From Glycomyces harbinensis (GTDB taxonomy: Bacteria > Actinomycetota > Actinomycetes > Mycobacteriales > Micromonosporaceae): 64,000 bases of DNA. The stretch's first letter is position 1. Every line of letters starts with the position of its first letter. Under the pieces are notes generated by a model. That model did no database searches, had not been told where the DNA came from, and saw only the letters and a program-made list of their open reading frames with translations. Of the stretch, positions 26,139-33,739 are shown piece by piece. Made by a program: the position numbers and the translations under genes. The stretch spans positions 248,001 to 312,000 of the forward strand of contig NZ_FNAD01000001.1 of assembly GCF_900101745.1 (NCBI RefSeq). Reading direction: 5' to 3'.

Positions 26139-27266
26139 TCAGGCCCCGCTGACGTGCAGGATCGCGTCGGCGCCCTCGAGCGCCGCCCGGTCGAGCGGGA
26201 AGTAGCCCCGCGCCGCCGGCGCGTCCTCGCGGGCGGCGGCCGCCTCGACCTCGTCGGCGGCCGCGAGGCCCCAGTCGCCGAACCGTTCCTGAAGGAAGCC
26301 CTCCCCGGTGCCCGGGTCGGGCGCGCCGAGGCCCAGCCCGCTACTGCGCCCGAGGCTGCCGAGCACGCAGACGTACCGCTCCCGCAGGAGCGACGCGAGG
26401 ACCGCGCCGGTGCCGGACCAGGCGAGGTCCATGCCCGCCATGGACATCCGGCTCCGGTTCCGCTGCAAGTGGACGTTCGCGCCGTACACCAGGGTCGGAC
26501 CCCGGTGCGCTTCGAGACCGCGGATGTCGAGCAGGTTCTGCGCCATGATCGCGTCCCGCACACCCGACAGGCGCGACCACCGGTCGCCCTCCTCGGTCCG
26601 GTGCGCCGCCTGCCGGTGGTAGCGCAGCAGCGCCAGCGCGGTGGTGACGTGCACCCTGGCCCGGTCCCACTCGGACCGCGACGTGGCCCCGATCAGCCGG
26701 GGCGCATCGGTGTAGAGCCCGATGAGCAGGTCGTCGGCGATCACCCGCAGCCGCCGCGCCTCGTCCGTGCCGCCGGGCGAGCGGTCCGGATCGGTGACGG
26801 CCTCCATGCCGCCCCACCGGTCGTCGTCGCCGACCAGCGGCGCGAGGTCGAGTTCGAGGCCCAGGTAGTCGCGGCCGTGTTCGAGGTAGCGGCGCGGGCT
26901 CTCCGCGGTGAACTCGAACGGGGAGTCCATGCCGTGGAAGGCCAGGCGCTCCTCCATCGGCCGCCGCTCGTTGTACTCGCGCATCCACGCGACCAGCCGC
27001 CGGTTCGCGTCGAGGGCGCCGAACCCGTGCGAGAAGCCCTCCTCCATCGCCTCGTCGAGCGAGCCGGTCTCCTTGCGGACGTAGTCGTCCACGATGAAGG
27101 CCGCCACGCGGTCGCTCTCGTACGCGATCGACCGGAAGCCGAGGCCGGCCAGTTGGGCGAACAGCTCGTTGCGGATCCGCCCGAAGGCCGGTTCGTGATG
27201 CGTCGGCTCGCCGAGCCCCAGCAGGTCGCAGGCGCCGTTGACGAATTCGCGAATGTCCTGAGTCAT
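26139..27266 (-). CDS. Erythromycin esterase-like hydrolase
   Basis: 375 residues from the ATG at 27266; a second ATG twelve bases upstream lacks a ribosome site, while GAGG precedes this one. The Ere family is seen in GLGEPTHHEPAFGRIRNEL (catalytic-type histidine near residue 23), FRSIAYESDR, DEAMEEGFSHGFG and AFHGMDSPFEF. Characterised members hydrolyse the macrolide lactone, but many homologues are not resistance enzymes, so the substrate is open. It is divergent from a double-HTH MerR regulator, and a 12-bp inverted repeat fills the 80-bp spacer, which points to direct control, possibly by a toxic ligand. Confidence 0.85.
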   Translation of the reverse strand: MTQDIREFVNGACDLLGLGEPTHHEPAFGRIRNELFAQLAGLGFRSIAYESDRVAAFIVDDYVRKETGSLDEAMEEGFSHGFGALDANRRLVAWMREYNERRPMEERLAFHGMDSPFEFTAESPRRYLEHGRDYLGLELDLAPLVGDDDRWGGMEAVTDPDRSPGGTDEARRLRVIADDLLIGLYTDAPRLIGATSRSEWDRARVHVTTALALLRYHRQAAHRTEEGDRWSRLSGVRDAIMAQNLLDIRGLEAHRGPTLVYGANVHLQRNRSRMSMAGMDLAWSGTGAVLASLLRERYVCVLGSLGRSSGLGLGAPDPGTGEGFLQERFGDWGLAAADEVEAAAAREDAPAARGYFPLDRAALEGADAILHVSGA

Positions 27267-27291
27267 GGCCTCAAACATATCGTTGAAACAG

Positions 27292-27346
27292 CGGTTGAGA
27301 CTTGCACCGCATCCGAACTCGCATACATCCGCTAAAGTCTCAACCG
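27292..27346. promoter_or_regulatory. Inverted repeat between Ere-like and merR genes
   Basis: CGGTTGAGACTT (27292-27303) and its exact complement AAGTCTCAACCG (27335-27346) are separated by 31 bases. The right arm ends one base before the merR ATG at 27347. A related half-site CGTTGAAAC lies at 27281-27289, next to the Ere start. The arms probably form operators for the divergent MerR protein. Confidence 0.7.
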
Positions 27347-28069
27347 ATGATGCACCTTCGCCCTTCGGATCTCGCGCGCGAGCACGGCCTCTCGGCCCAG
27401 GCGGTGCGCAACTACGAGCGCGACGGGTGCCTGCCGCCCGCCGAGCGCACCCCCGGCGGCTACCGGATCTACACCGAGGTCCACGCCGCGGCGCTGCGGG
27501 CGTTCCTCGCCCTCGTCCGCGCCTATGGCCACGCCACCGCCACCGAGGTCATGCACGCGCTCGGGGAAGGCGACCTCGACGACGCCCTGATGGTCGTCGA
27601 CCGCGGCCACGAGCAGCTGCTGCGCGACCGGGCCACCCTGGAATCGGTGCGGGCGGCGGTCGCGGGCCTCACGGCCGAAGGCGCTCCTGCCTTGCGCCCC
27701 TTCAGCGTCGGGGAACTCGCCTACCGCCTGCGCCTCACCCCGGCGACCCTGCGCAACTGGGAGGACGCCGGCATCCTCACCCCCGAACGGGACCGCGCCA
27801 CCGGCCACCGCCGCTTCCGGGCCGAGGACGTCCGCGACGCCGAACTCGCCCATCTGCTGCGGCGCGGCGGCTACCCGCTCGAGCACATCGCCACCGTGAT
27901 GGGGCAGGTCCGGTCGGCTGGCGGCACCGAGGCGCTGGCCGAGGCCCTGGAGGACTGGCGGGGCAGGCTGACCCGGCGCGGACTCGCCATGCTCGAAGCC
28001 GCCGCGCGCCTCAACGACTACCTGGCCGTCGCCGACGCGCGGCACGACGCCGCGCCGCGAACGCCCTGA
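27347..28069 (+). CDS. MerR-family regulator with two MerR HTH domains (TioE-like)
   Basis: 240 residues from ATG 27347 (a second ATG follows directly). Two complete MerR winged helices are present: residues about 1-70 (SDLAREHGLSAQAVRNYERD, PGGYRIY) and about 120-190 (VGELAYRLRLTPATLRNWED, TGHRRF). Ordinary MerR proteins have one such domain plus a coiled coil, so this is the double-HTH architecture, in which the second domain may take part in DNA or ligand recognition. The start abuts an inverted repeat with no ribosome site, and TAAAGT lies eight bases upstream, suggesting a leaderless, autoregulated message. The divergent Ere-like gene is the probable target. Confidence 0.85.
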   Translation: MMHLRPSDLAREHGLSAQAVRNYERDGCLPPAERTPGGYRIYTEVHAAALRAFLALVRAYGHATATEVMHALGEGDLDDALMVVDRGHEQLLRDRATLESVRAAVAGLTAEGAPALRPFSVGELAYRLRLTPATLRNWEDAGILTPERDRATGHRRFRAEDVRDAELAHLLRRGGYPLEHIATVMGQVRSAGGTEALAEALEDWRGRLTRRGLAMLEAAARLNDYLAVADARHDAAPRTP

Positions 28070-28089
28070 GACGTCCGCGGCGCGGCGTC
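28046..28089. terminator. Bidirectional terminator overlapping merR 3' end
   Basis: A perfect 14-bp stem (28046-28059 with 28076-28089) with a 16-base loop that contains the merR stop codon. It separates merR from the convergent exporter permease gene. Confidence 0.7.
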
Positions 28090-28095
28090 CGCGCC

Positions 28096-28857
28096 TCAGG
28101 CCACCTTGCGGCGGTAGACGACCATCGCCAGCGCGTACGCGACGATGAGGATGCCGACGCACCAGGCGAGGGCGACCCAGATGTCGTCGCCCACGGGCTG
28201 CTGCGCCAGCAGCGCCCGGATCGTGTTCACGATCGAGGTCACCGGCTGGTTCTCCGCGAACGCCTCCACCGGCGCCGGCATCGTGTCGGTGGGAACGAAG
28301 GCCGAGCTGATGAACGGCAGGAAGATGATCGGGTAGGAGAAGGCGCTCGCCCCGTCGGGGGAGGAGGCCGACATCCCCGCGATCACGGCGATCCACGTCA
28401 GCGCGAGCGTGAACAGGACGAGGATTCCGGCCACGGCGAGCCAGGCCCCGATCCCCGCGGAGGAGCGGAAGCCCATGAGCAGCCCCACGAGCACGATCAC
28501 GACCACGGAGATCATGTTGGACACCAGCGAGGTCAGCACGTGGCCCCACAGCGCCGCCGAGCGCGAGATGGGCATCGAGTTGAACCGGTCGAAGATGCCG
28601 CGCTGGAGGTCCGCGTACAACCGGTAGGCGGTGTAGGCGATCCCGCTCGCGATGGCGATGAGCAGGATGCCGGGCATCAGGTAGTCGACGTAGTCGCCGG
28701 GGCCCGCCTCGATGGCGCCGCCGAAGACGTAGACGAACAGCAGCATCATCGCGATGGGCGTGATCGTGACGGTGATGATGGTGTCCACGCTGCGCGTGAC
28801 GTGGCGCATCGAGCGCCCGAGCATCACGCCGGTGTTCGAGAGGGTGTGGGCGCTCAT
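28096..28857 (-). CDS. ABC-2 type exporter permease, DrrB-like
   Basis: 253 residues with six predicted membrane helices. DrrB/ABC-2 features include MLLFVYVFGGAI in the first helix region, YVDYLMPGILL, IFDRFNSMPISR before the third helix, and FLPFISSAFVPTDTMP. The ATG at 28857 shares one base with the stop of the ATPase gene (TGATG), and GGAGG lies eight bases before it; an overlapping GTG one codon upstream is possible. With the ATPase it forms an exporter for a hydrophobic compound, by family analogy with daunorubicin export. The actual substrate is unknown. Confidence 0.9.
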   Translation of the reverse strand: MSAHTLSNTGVMLGRSMRHVTRSVDTIITVTITPIAMMLLFVYVFGGAIEAGPGDYVDYLMPGILLIAIASGIAYTAYRLYADLQRGIFDRFNSMPISRSAALWGHVLTSLVSNMISVVVIVLVGLLMGFRSSAGIGAWLAVAGILVLFTLALTWIAVIAGMSASSPDGASAFSYPIIFLPFISSAFVPTDTMPAPVEAFAENQPVTSIVNTIRALLAQQPVGDDIWVALAWCVGILIVAYALAMVVYRRKVA

Positions 28858-29657
28858 CACGGCGCCTCCTTCGCGTTCGCAGTGGTCTTGCCGTTCTTGT
28901 CCTTGCCGACGATCGACAGGAAGATCTCCTCGAGGGTGGGCTGGCGTTCGACGTACTCCGCCTTGGCGGGCGGGAGCAATTGCCGCAGCTGCGCGAGCGT
29001 GCCGTTGACGATGATGGCGCCCTCGTGGAGGATCGCGATCCCGTCGGCCAGCTTCTCGGCCTCGTCCAGGTACTGGGTGGTGAGCAGGACCGTCGTGCCG
29101 CCGTCGGAGAGGTCCTGGATCACCTGCCAGACCTCCAGGCGCGCTTCGGGGTCCAGGCCGGTCGTCGGCTCGTCGAGGAAGATGACGGCCGGTTCGCCGA
29201 TGAGGCTCATGGCGATGTCCAGTCGCCGGCGCATGCCGCCGGAGTAGGTCGCGACCCGCCGTGCGCCGGCGTCGGTGAGGCCGAAGCGCTCCAGCAGGTC
29301 GTCGGCGACCTGCTTGGGCCCCTCGACCCGCCGCAGCCTGGCGATCATGACGAGGTTCTCGCGGCCGGTCAGGATCTCGTCGACGGCCGCGAACTGCCCG
29401 GTGAGGCTGATGGACTCGCGGACCTGCGCGGCCTCGGTGGCGACGTCGTACCCGTTGACGCTCGCGGTCCCCTCATCGGACTTGAGCAGCGTGGCGAGGA
29501 TTCTGACAATCGTGGTCTTGCCGGCGCCGTTGGAGCCGAGCAGGGCGAAGATGCTCCCGGACGCGACGTCGAGGTCGACGCCCTTGAGGACCTGGAGGTC
29601 TTTGTAGGACTTGCGCAATCCTTGAATCCGGATCGCCGGGGGTTTGGCGGTGTTCAT
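28857..29657 (-). CDS. ABC exporter ATPase, DrrA-like
   Basis: 266 residues from ATG 29657, chosen because GAGGAG lies just upstream. Walker A is GSNGAGKTT, signature YSGGMRRRLDIAMSL, Walker B VIFLDEPTTGLD, and LTTQYLDEAEKLAD is the DrrA-typical switch region. The C-terminal extension with PTLEEIFLSIVGKDKNGK matches the DrrA tail needed for pairing with DrrB. The operon has no adjacent regulator gene, although the leader contains an AT-rich patch (about 29735-29750). Confidence 0.92.
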   Translation of the reverse strand: MNTAKPPAIRIQGLRKSYKDLQVLKGVDLDVASGSIFALLGSNGAGKTTIVRILATLLKSDEGTASVNGYDVATEAAQVRESISLTGQFAAVDEILTGRENLVMIARLRRVEGPKQVADDLLERFGLTDAGARRVATYSGGMRRRLDIAMSLIGEPAVIFLDEPTTGLDPEARLEVWQVIQDLSDGGTTVLLTTQYLDEAEKLADGIAILHEGAIIVNGTLAQLRQLLPPAKAEYVERQPTLEEIFLSIVGKDKNGKTTANAKEAP

Positions 29658-29778
29658 GGCTCCTCGTCTCGGTGGTGGGTAGAGGGTGAGCAGCAGCCCG
29701 AGGTCGAGCACGGCGGGATCACCCCATGTTCATTCGTCTAATATGGACAGATTCTGGGCAGGGCCGCCCCCTGTCGGC

Positions 29779-29811
29779 GCACCCGTGCCGGGTGCCGGAC
29801 CGCAGCGGTCC
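29779..29811 (-). terminator. Possible terminator after the DUF2089 cassette
   Basis: Two short adjacent stems, 29779-29784 with 29790-29795 and 29797-29802 with 29806-29811, lie 29-61 bases past the stop of the SHOCT-like gene. They are weaker than the other stem-loops called here. Confidence 0.35.
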
Positions 29812-29839
29812 CGCGAGCGGCCCGGCGGCCGCCGCGGGG

Positions 29840-30262
29840 TTACTCGCAGAAGACCTGGACCTTGTTGCGGGGGTCGTCGACGTCGACGGTGAGCTCGTCG
29901 AGCGCTTCGACGAGGTCGTCGAGGTGCTGCGGCTTGAGCTCGGAGAGGTCGATCGGGAACCCCGCCTTCTCCAGCTCCGCGTTGGCCCGGGTGATCGCCA
30001 CCGGGGGGATGAGGCTGGTGAGCCGGACCCCGGCCCGCAGCAGCTTCAGGGGCACGCGGACGTTGACCTGGGAGGGCCCGCTGGGGTCCTCTTCGGAGTG
30101 GACGATCACCCGGAGGTACCTGGCCTTGGCCTTCCGGGGCCCGGCGCCCGCAGGGGCGTCGGCCGGCTCCCTCTCGACGGCGCTGAGGAGCCGTTCGGCC
30201 TCGTCGGCGGTGATCTTGTTCTCGGCCAGCATCTGGAGGATCTGGCGGCGCTGCTCGTTCAT
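29840..30262 (-). CDS. SHOCT-like (YvlB/LiaX-N type) protein of a DUF2089 cassette
   Basis: 140 residues. The N-terminus MNEQRRQILQMLAENKITAD is the short helical SHOCT-like motif that continues EAERLLSAVE; it is followed by a domain of about 100 residues with RYLRVIVHSEED, VRVPLKLLRAGVRL and the end DDPRNKVQVFCE. Such proteins accompany DUF2089 regulators in many bacteria and their function is not established; in Firmicutes the relatives are tied to envelope stress. The ATG at 30262 has GGAGAG upstream. It is the third gene of a cassette whose first gene encodes the DUF2089 DNA-binding protein. Confidence 0.75.
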   Translation of the reverse strand: MNEQRRQILQMLAENKITADEAERLLSAVEREPADAPAGAGPRKAKARYLRVIVHSEEDPSGPSQVNVRVPLKLLRAGVRLTSLIPPVAITRANAELEKAGFPIDLSELKPQHLDDLVEALDELTVDVDDPRNKVQVFCE

Positions 30263-30294
30263 GACGGTGCTTCTCTCCTGGTTTCCCGGGTGGC

Positions 30295-30555
30295 TTATCT
30301 GACGCTGACCAGGAAGGCCGTCCGGCCCTCCACGATCTCGAACCGGGCGCCCGGCATCGCCCACATCACCCGGCCGACTCCGGCCAGCGCGCCCAGCGGG
30401 CTGATCTTGAAGATCAGGCAGGCGATCACGCCGCCGACGACGGCGAGCAGCAGCAGGGGCGACAGCAGCAGGACCACCGGCACGACCGGGATCCACCACC
30501 GCCGGAAGCGGCCGTCGCGCAGTCGGTAGCGGACCGTGACCAGTTGCGGGATCAT
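30295..30555 (-). CDS. Small membrane protein of the DUF2089 cassette
   Basis: 86 residues. A basic N-terminus (YRLRDGRFRRWW) is followed by one long or two short hydrophobic stretches (about residues 21-52), then a segment of about 30 residues ending GRTAFLVSVR. No known domain was recognised. The ATG overlaps the stop of the DUF2089 gene by four bases, so it is translationally coupled. A membrane anchor or stress sensor for the cassette is possible but unproven. Confidence 0.75.
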   Translation of the reverse strand: MIPQLVTVRYRLRDGRFRRWWIPVVPVVLLLSPLLLLAVVGGVIACLIFKISPLGALAGVGRVMWAMPGARFEIVEGRTAFLVSVR

Positions 30556-30914
30556 CGCCGCCCCTCCATCTCCGCCAGCGCCTCGTCGACGCTGATCTCT
30601 TCGCGCTGCAGGCGTTCGAGGATGTCGTGGCTGGTCGGGGCCGGGTCGGTGTCGACGAAGTCGAGGAGTCCCGCGATGCGGTTCAGCCGGGCCTTGATCG
30701 TCGGGTAGCTCACCCCGAAGATCCGCTCCATCTCCTTGATCGAGCCGTGGGCCTGGACGAACGCGGCGACGAACACCTGGTCCTCGCCGCTCAGCTGTGC
30801 CAGCTGCGGCGGCTCGAACTCGCCCTCGACCGCGATCCCGCTGTCGGCCAGGCGGACCCGCTCGACGACGAACGGCTGCCCGCGCGTCAGGTCGGTCAGC
30901 TCCTGCCAGTCCAT
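30552..30914 (-). CDS. DUF2089 family DNA-binding protein
   Basis: 120 residues. The core GEDQVFVAAFVQAHGSIKEM and VSYPTIKARLNRI form the DUF2089 helix-turn-helix; the C-terminus DILERLQREEISVDEALAEM repeats the SHOCT-like helical motif seen at the start of the third protein of the cassette. It is probably a regulator of its own operon: the promoter upstream has a perfect palindrome filling its spacer. GGAG precedes the ATG. Confidence 0.85.
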   Translation of the reverse strand: MDWQELTDLTRGQPFVVERVRLADSGIAVEGEFEPPQLAQLSGEDQVFVAAFVQAHGSIKEMERIFGVSYPTIKARLNRIAGLLDFVDTDPAPTSHDILERLQREEISVDEALAEMEGRR

Positions 30915-30954
30915 CCCGGCTCCTTCACACTCTCGGTATCTTGCGTACTCTTCA

Positions 30955-30983
30955 GTTGTACCTTGAGATTCTCAAGGAGTCAA
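30955..30983 (-). promoter_or_regulatory. Promoter of the DUF2089 cassette with palindromic spacer
   Basis: On the minus strand TTGACT (30978-30983) and TACAAC (30955-30960) are exactly 17 bases apart. The spacer, 30961-30977, is the perfect palindrome CCTTGAGATTCTCAAGG. A protein bound there would sit between the two hexamers. A further inverted pair, CTCGGTATC (30932-30940) and GATACCGAG (31005-31013), brackets the whole promoter. Confidence 0.75.
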
Positions 30984-31018
30984 CTTCAGAATATTAATTT
31001 TTCTGATACCGAGGTTGA

Positions 31019-31507
31019 TCAATTGCGATCCGAGGCGTCCGCGGGCGGCGGTTCGGGCTCGAACTGCATGAGCCGGTGCGACTTGGCGAATCCCATGCGG
31101 CGGTAGACGGGTACGGCGCGCGTGGTCGAGTGGACGGTCACGCGTTCGAGCCCGAGGGCGTCGGCGATCGCCAGGACCGCCTCCATGAGGCGGCTTCCCA
31201 GCCCCTGGCCGCGCGCTTCGGGGATCACGTAGACGCTCTGGACGTCGCCGACGGTGCGATCGAGGACCTGCGGCGTCGGCACGCGGTGCGTCAGCGCCAT
31301 CCACGCCATGCCGATGACCTCCCGGTCCCGGACGGCCACGACGCAGCGGTGCATCGCGGCCTCCTGCGCCCAGCTGGTGAAGGCCCGCTCGAACGTCTCC
31401 CGGTCGACCGTCTGCTCGTCGCCCGCCTCGATCTGCCAGCGCCACCGGAGTCCGGCGACGGCGGGCAGCTCGGCGGGCTCGACCTCGCGAACCTCGACTT
31501 CGCTCAT
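31019..31507 (-). CDS. GNAT-family N-acetyltransferase
   Basis: 162 residues from ATG 31507. The acetyl-CoA-binding motif A reads VYVIPEARGQGLGSRLMEAV at about 97-116, followed by ERVTVHSTTRAVPVYRRMGF (motif B). The substrate is unknown. No ribosome site is apparent, so the message may be leaderless. Its end lies just upstream of the DUF2089 promoter on the same strand. Confidence 0.9.
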   Translation of the reverse strand: MSEVEVREVEPAELPAVAGLRWRWQIEAGDEQTVDRETFERAFTSWAQEAAMHRCVVAVRDREVIGMAWMALTHRVPTPQVLDRTVGDVQSVYVIPEARGQGLGSRLMEAVLAIADALGLERVTVHSTTRAVPVYRRMGFAKSHRLMQFEPEPPPADASDRN

Positions 31508-31650
31508 GTGACGAGTATGCGCGCCTGGGCGGGGGAGCGGCGGGCCTGAAGCGGGCGGGTCCGGCCGCCCGTGTTCAGCGCGCGGCCGGACCCCGGAATC
31601 ACCCCACCCGAAGGACGAGGTCACGGGAGGCGATCGGCGCCTTCCGCGTC

Positions 31651-31683
31651 GGTGCCGCGGCGGGTCCGCCCGCCGCCGGCACC
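31651..31683. terminator. Terminator after prpC
   Basis: A 14-bp GC-rich stem with a single bulged base (31651-31664 with 31669-31683) lies 24 bases beyond the prpC stop codon, before the GNAT promoter region. Confidence 0.65.
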
Positions 31684-31706
31684 TTACTATTGCACATATC
31701 TTGCAA

Positions 31707-32837
31707 TTAGGTGAGCACGGGCGCCGAGGCCGGCACCTGGCGCTGCTCCAGCCCCGAGTAGGCGCTCAGCGGCCGGATGAGGGCGTTCGCGGCGAGCTGC
31801 TCGATGACGTGCGCCGACCAGCCGGTGACGCGCGACATGACGAACAGCGGCGTGAACATCGGGATGTCGAAGCCCATGAGGTAGTACGCGGGCCCGGCCG
31901 GGAAGTCGAGGTTCGGGTGGAGGCCCTTGGCCTCCAGCATCGCCGCCTCCAGGTTCGCGTACATCTCGACCCACTTCCCGCCGCCGGTGCGCTCGGCCAT
32001 GGCCGTGAAGGCGGCCTTCATGGTCGGCACGCGCGAGTCGGCGTCCTTGTATACCCGGTGCCCGAAGCCCATGACCTTCTCCTTGGCCGCCAAGCGGTCC
32101 AGGAGCCACCGCCGGGCGAGGGCCGGGTCGCCGATCTCCAGCATCATCCTCATGACGGCCTCGTTCGCGCCGCCGTGCAGCGGGCCCTTGAGCGCGCCGA
32201 TCGCGGCGGTCACGGCCGAGTAGATGTCCGACAGCGTGGAGGCGACCACGCGCGCGGTGAACGTCGAGGCGTTGAAGGAGTGCTCGGCGTACAGGATCAT
32301 TGAAATCTCGAAGCAGCGCAGCACTTCCGGCTCGGGGACCTCGCCGAAGCACATGTGGAAGAAGTTCTCCGTGAAGCCGAGCCCCGCGTCCGGCGGGATG
32401 CGGTCGAGCCCGCGGCGGCGGCGGTGGTCGTGGGCGATCACCGTGGGGAGCTTGGCGAACATCGCCTCGGCCTTGGCCTGGTTGGCGACCGGGCTGTTGT
32501 CGTCCTCGGCCGGGTCCTCGGCGCCGAGGCACGAGACGGCGGTGCGCAGCAGGTCCATCGGGTGGCAGTTGTCGGGGACGCGGTCGATGACGCCGATGGT
32601 CGAGCGCGTCACCTCCCGCTGGGCCCGTTCGCGGTCGGTGAAGCGCCGCAGGGCGATCGGGTCCGGCAGTTCGCCGTACCAGATGAGGTGCGCGACCTCC
32701 TCGAACGAGCGGGTGGCCGCGAGCTGCTGCACGGGGTAGCCGCGGTAGGTCAGCGAGTTGGTCTCGGGCACGACCTCGGAGATCGCGGTCGTGTCCACGA
32801 CCACCCCGGCCAGGCCCTTGCGGATGTCGGCGTTCAT
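31707..32837 (-). CDS. prpC: 2-methylcitrate synthase / citrate synthase
   Basis: 376 residues, the short citrate-synthase form. The active site is visible: H in LYAEHSFNASTFTARV, GPLHGGANE, H in KVMGFGHRVYK, and D/R residues near the C-terminus (FTPLFVMSRVTGW, EQLAANALIRP). Next to prpB and prpD it should condense propionyl-CoA with oxaloacetate in the methylcitrate cycle, which detoxifies and uses propionate. Its ATG overlaps the prpB stop. An inverted repeat ATTGCA-N7-TGCAAT (31689-31707) overlaps its 3' end. Confidence 0.92.
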   Translation of the reverse strand: MNADIRKGLAGVVVDTTAISEVVPETNSLTYRGYPVQQLAATRSFEEVAHLIWYGELPDPIALRRFTDRERAQREVTRSTIGVIDRVPDNCHPMDLLRTAVSCLGAEDPAEDDNSPVANQAKAEAMFAKLPTVIAHDHRRRRGLDRIPPDAGLGFTENFFHMCFGEVPEPEVLRCFEISMILYAEHSFNASTFTARVVASTLSDIYSAVTAAIGALKGPLHGGANEAVMRMMLEIGDPALARRWLLDRLAAKEKVMGFGHRVYKDADSRVPTMKAAFTAMAERTGGGKWVEMYANLEAAMLEAKGLHPNLDFPAGPAYYLMGFDIPMFTPLFVMSRVTGWSAHVIEQLAANALIRPLSAYSGLEQRQVPASAPVLT

Positions 32838-33739
32838 GCGTCCCTCCCGGGGATCTCGAAGTCGTACAGCGCCCGGTCGAACTCGGCGTAGGAGGCGTAG
32901 TCGACCAGCTCGTACAGGCGGGCCCGGGTCTGCATCCGGTCCACCACGCTCGCCTGCGTGCCCTGCTCGTGCAAGGTGCCCAGCAGCGCCTCGACCGCGC
33001 CCATGGCGGCGCGCAGGCTGCTCACCGGCCAGATGACGGCGTTGTAGCCCAGGTCCTGCAACTGATCGACGGTGAGCAGCGGCGAGGCGCCGAACTCGGT
33101 CATGTTCGCCAGCAGCGGCACGTCGACCGCCGCGCGGAACGCCGCGAACTCGGCCTCGTCGCGCATCGCCTCGGGGAACACCATGTCCGCCCCGGCGTCC
33201 ACATAGGCCTTCGCCCGGTCGATCGCGGCGTCCAGGCCCTCGACGGCCCGGGCGTCGGTGCGGGCGCAGACGACGAAGTCGGGGTCGGTCCGGGCGCGCA
33301 CGGCGGCCTGGACGCGCCTGACCATCTCCGCGGCCGGCACGACCTGCTTGCCGTCGAGGTGCCCGCAGCGCTTGGGGTTCACCTGGTCCTCCAGGTGCAG
33401 CCCGGCGAGCCCGGCGTCCTCGAACGCTGCGATCGAACGCGCCACATTGGACACCTCGCCGAAGCCGGTGTCCGCGTCGATGAGCGTCGGCAGGTCCGTG
33501 GCGCGGGCGATCTGCCCGCCGCGCCCGGCCACCTCGGTCAGCGTCGTCAGCCCGATGTCGGGCAGGGCGAGGTCGGCCGCGAGCGCGGCGCCGGAGACGT
33601 AGACGCCGTCGAAGCCGTGATCGGCGACGGCCCGCGCGGCCAGGGGCGAGAACGCCCCCGGCAGCCGCTGGAGCCTTCCTGAGGCCAGGCCCTCGCGCAG
33701 GCGCCGGCGCTTGCGGGAAGGCGAGATCCGCTGCGTCAT
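32834..33739 (-). CDS. prpB: Methylisocitrate lyase
   Basis: 301 residues of the isocitrate-lyase/PEP-mutase superfamily. The catalytic loop KRCGHLDGK is present at about 123-131, with DADTGFGEVSNVARS for Mg2+ binding and FVVCARTDA. It splits 2-methylisocitrate into pyruvate and succinate, the last step of the methylcitrate cycle. It is tightly coupled: the start shares one base with the prpD stop (TGATG), and the end overlaps the prpC start. Confidence 0.94.
   Translation of the reverse strand: MTQRISPSRKRRRLREGLASGRLQRLPGAFSPLAARAVADHGFDGVYVSGAALAADLALPDIGLTTLTEVAGRGGQIARATDLPTLIDADTGFGEVSNVARSIAAFEDAGLAGLHLEDQVNPKRCGHLDGKQVVPAAEMVRRVQAAVRARTDPDFVVCARTDARAVEGLDAAIDRAKAYVDAGADMVFPEAMRDEAEFAAFRAAVDVPLLANMTEFGASPLLTVDQLQDLGYNAVIWPVSSLRAAMGAVEALLGTLHEQGTQASVVDRMQTRARLYELVDYASYAEFDRALYDFEIPGRDA

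Noticed and set aside
22874-26563. A 1229-codon open frame on the minus strand
   Set aside because: It crosses the ends of several well-supported genes (AGE epimerase, kinase, sigma factor, reductase) and a clear terminator; composition is that of a shadow frame.
26139-27266. Calling the Ere-like gene a macrolide resistance gene
   Set aside because: Family membership is clear, but most homologues are uncharacterised and the catalytic surroundings differ from EreA/EreB, so resistance is not claimed.
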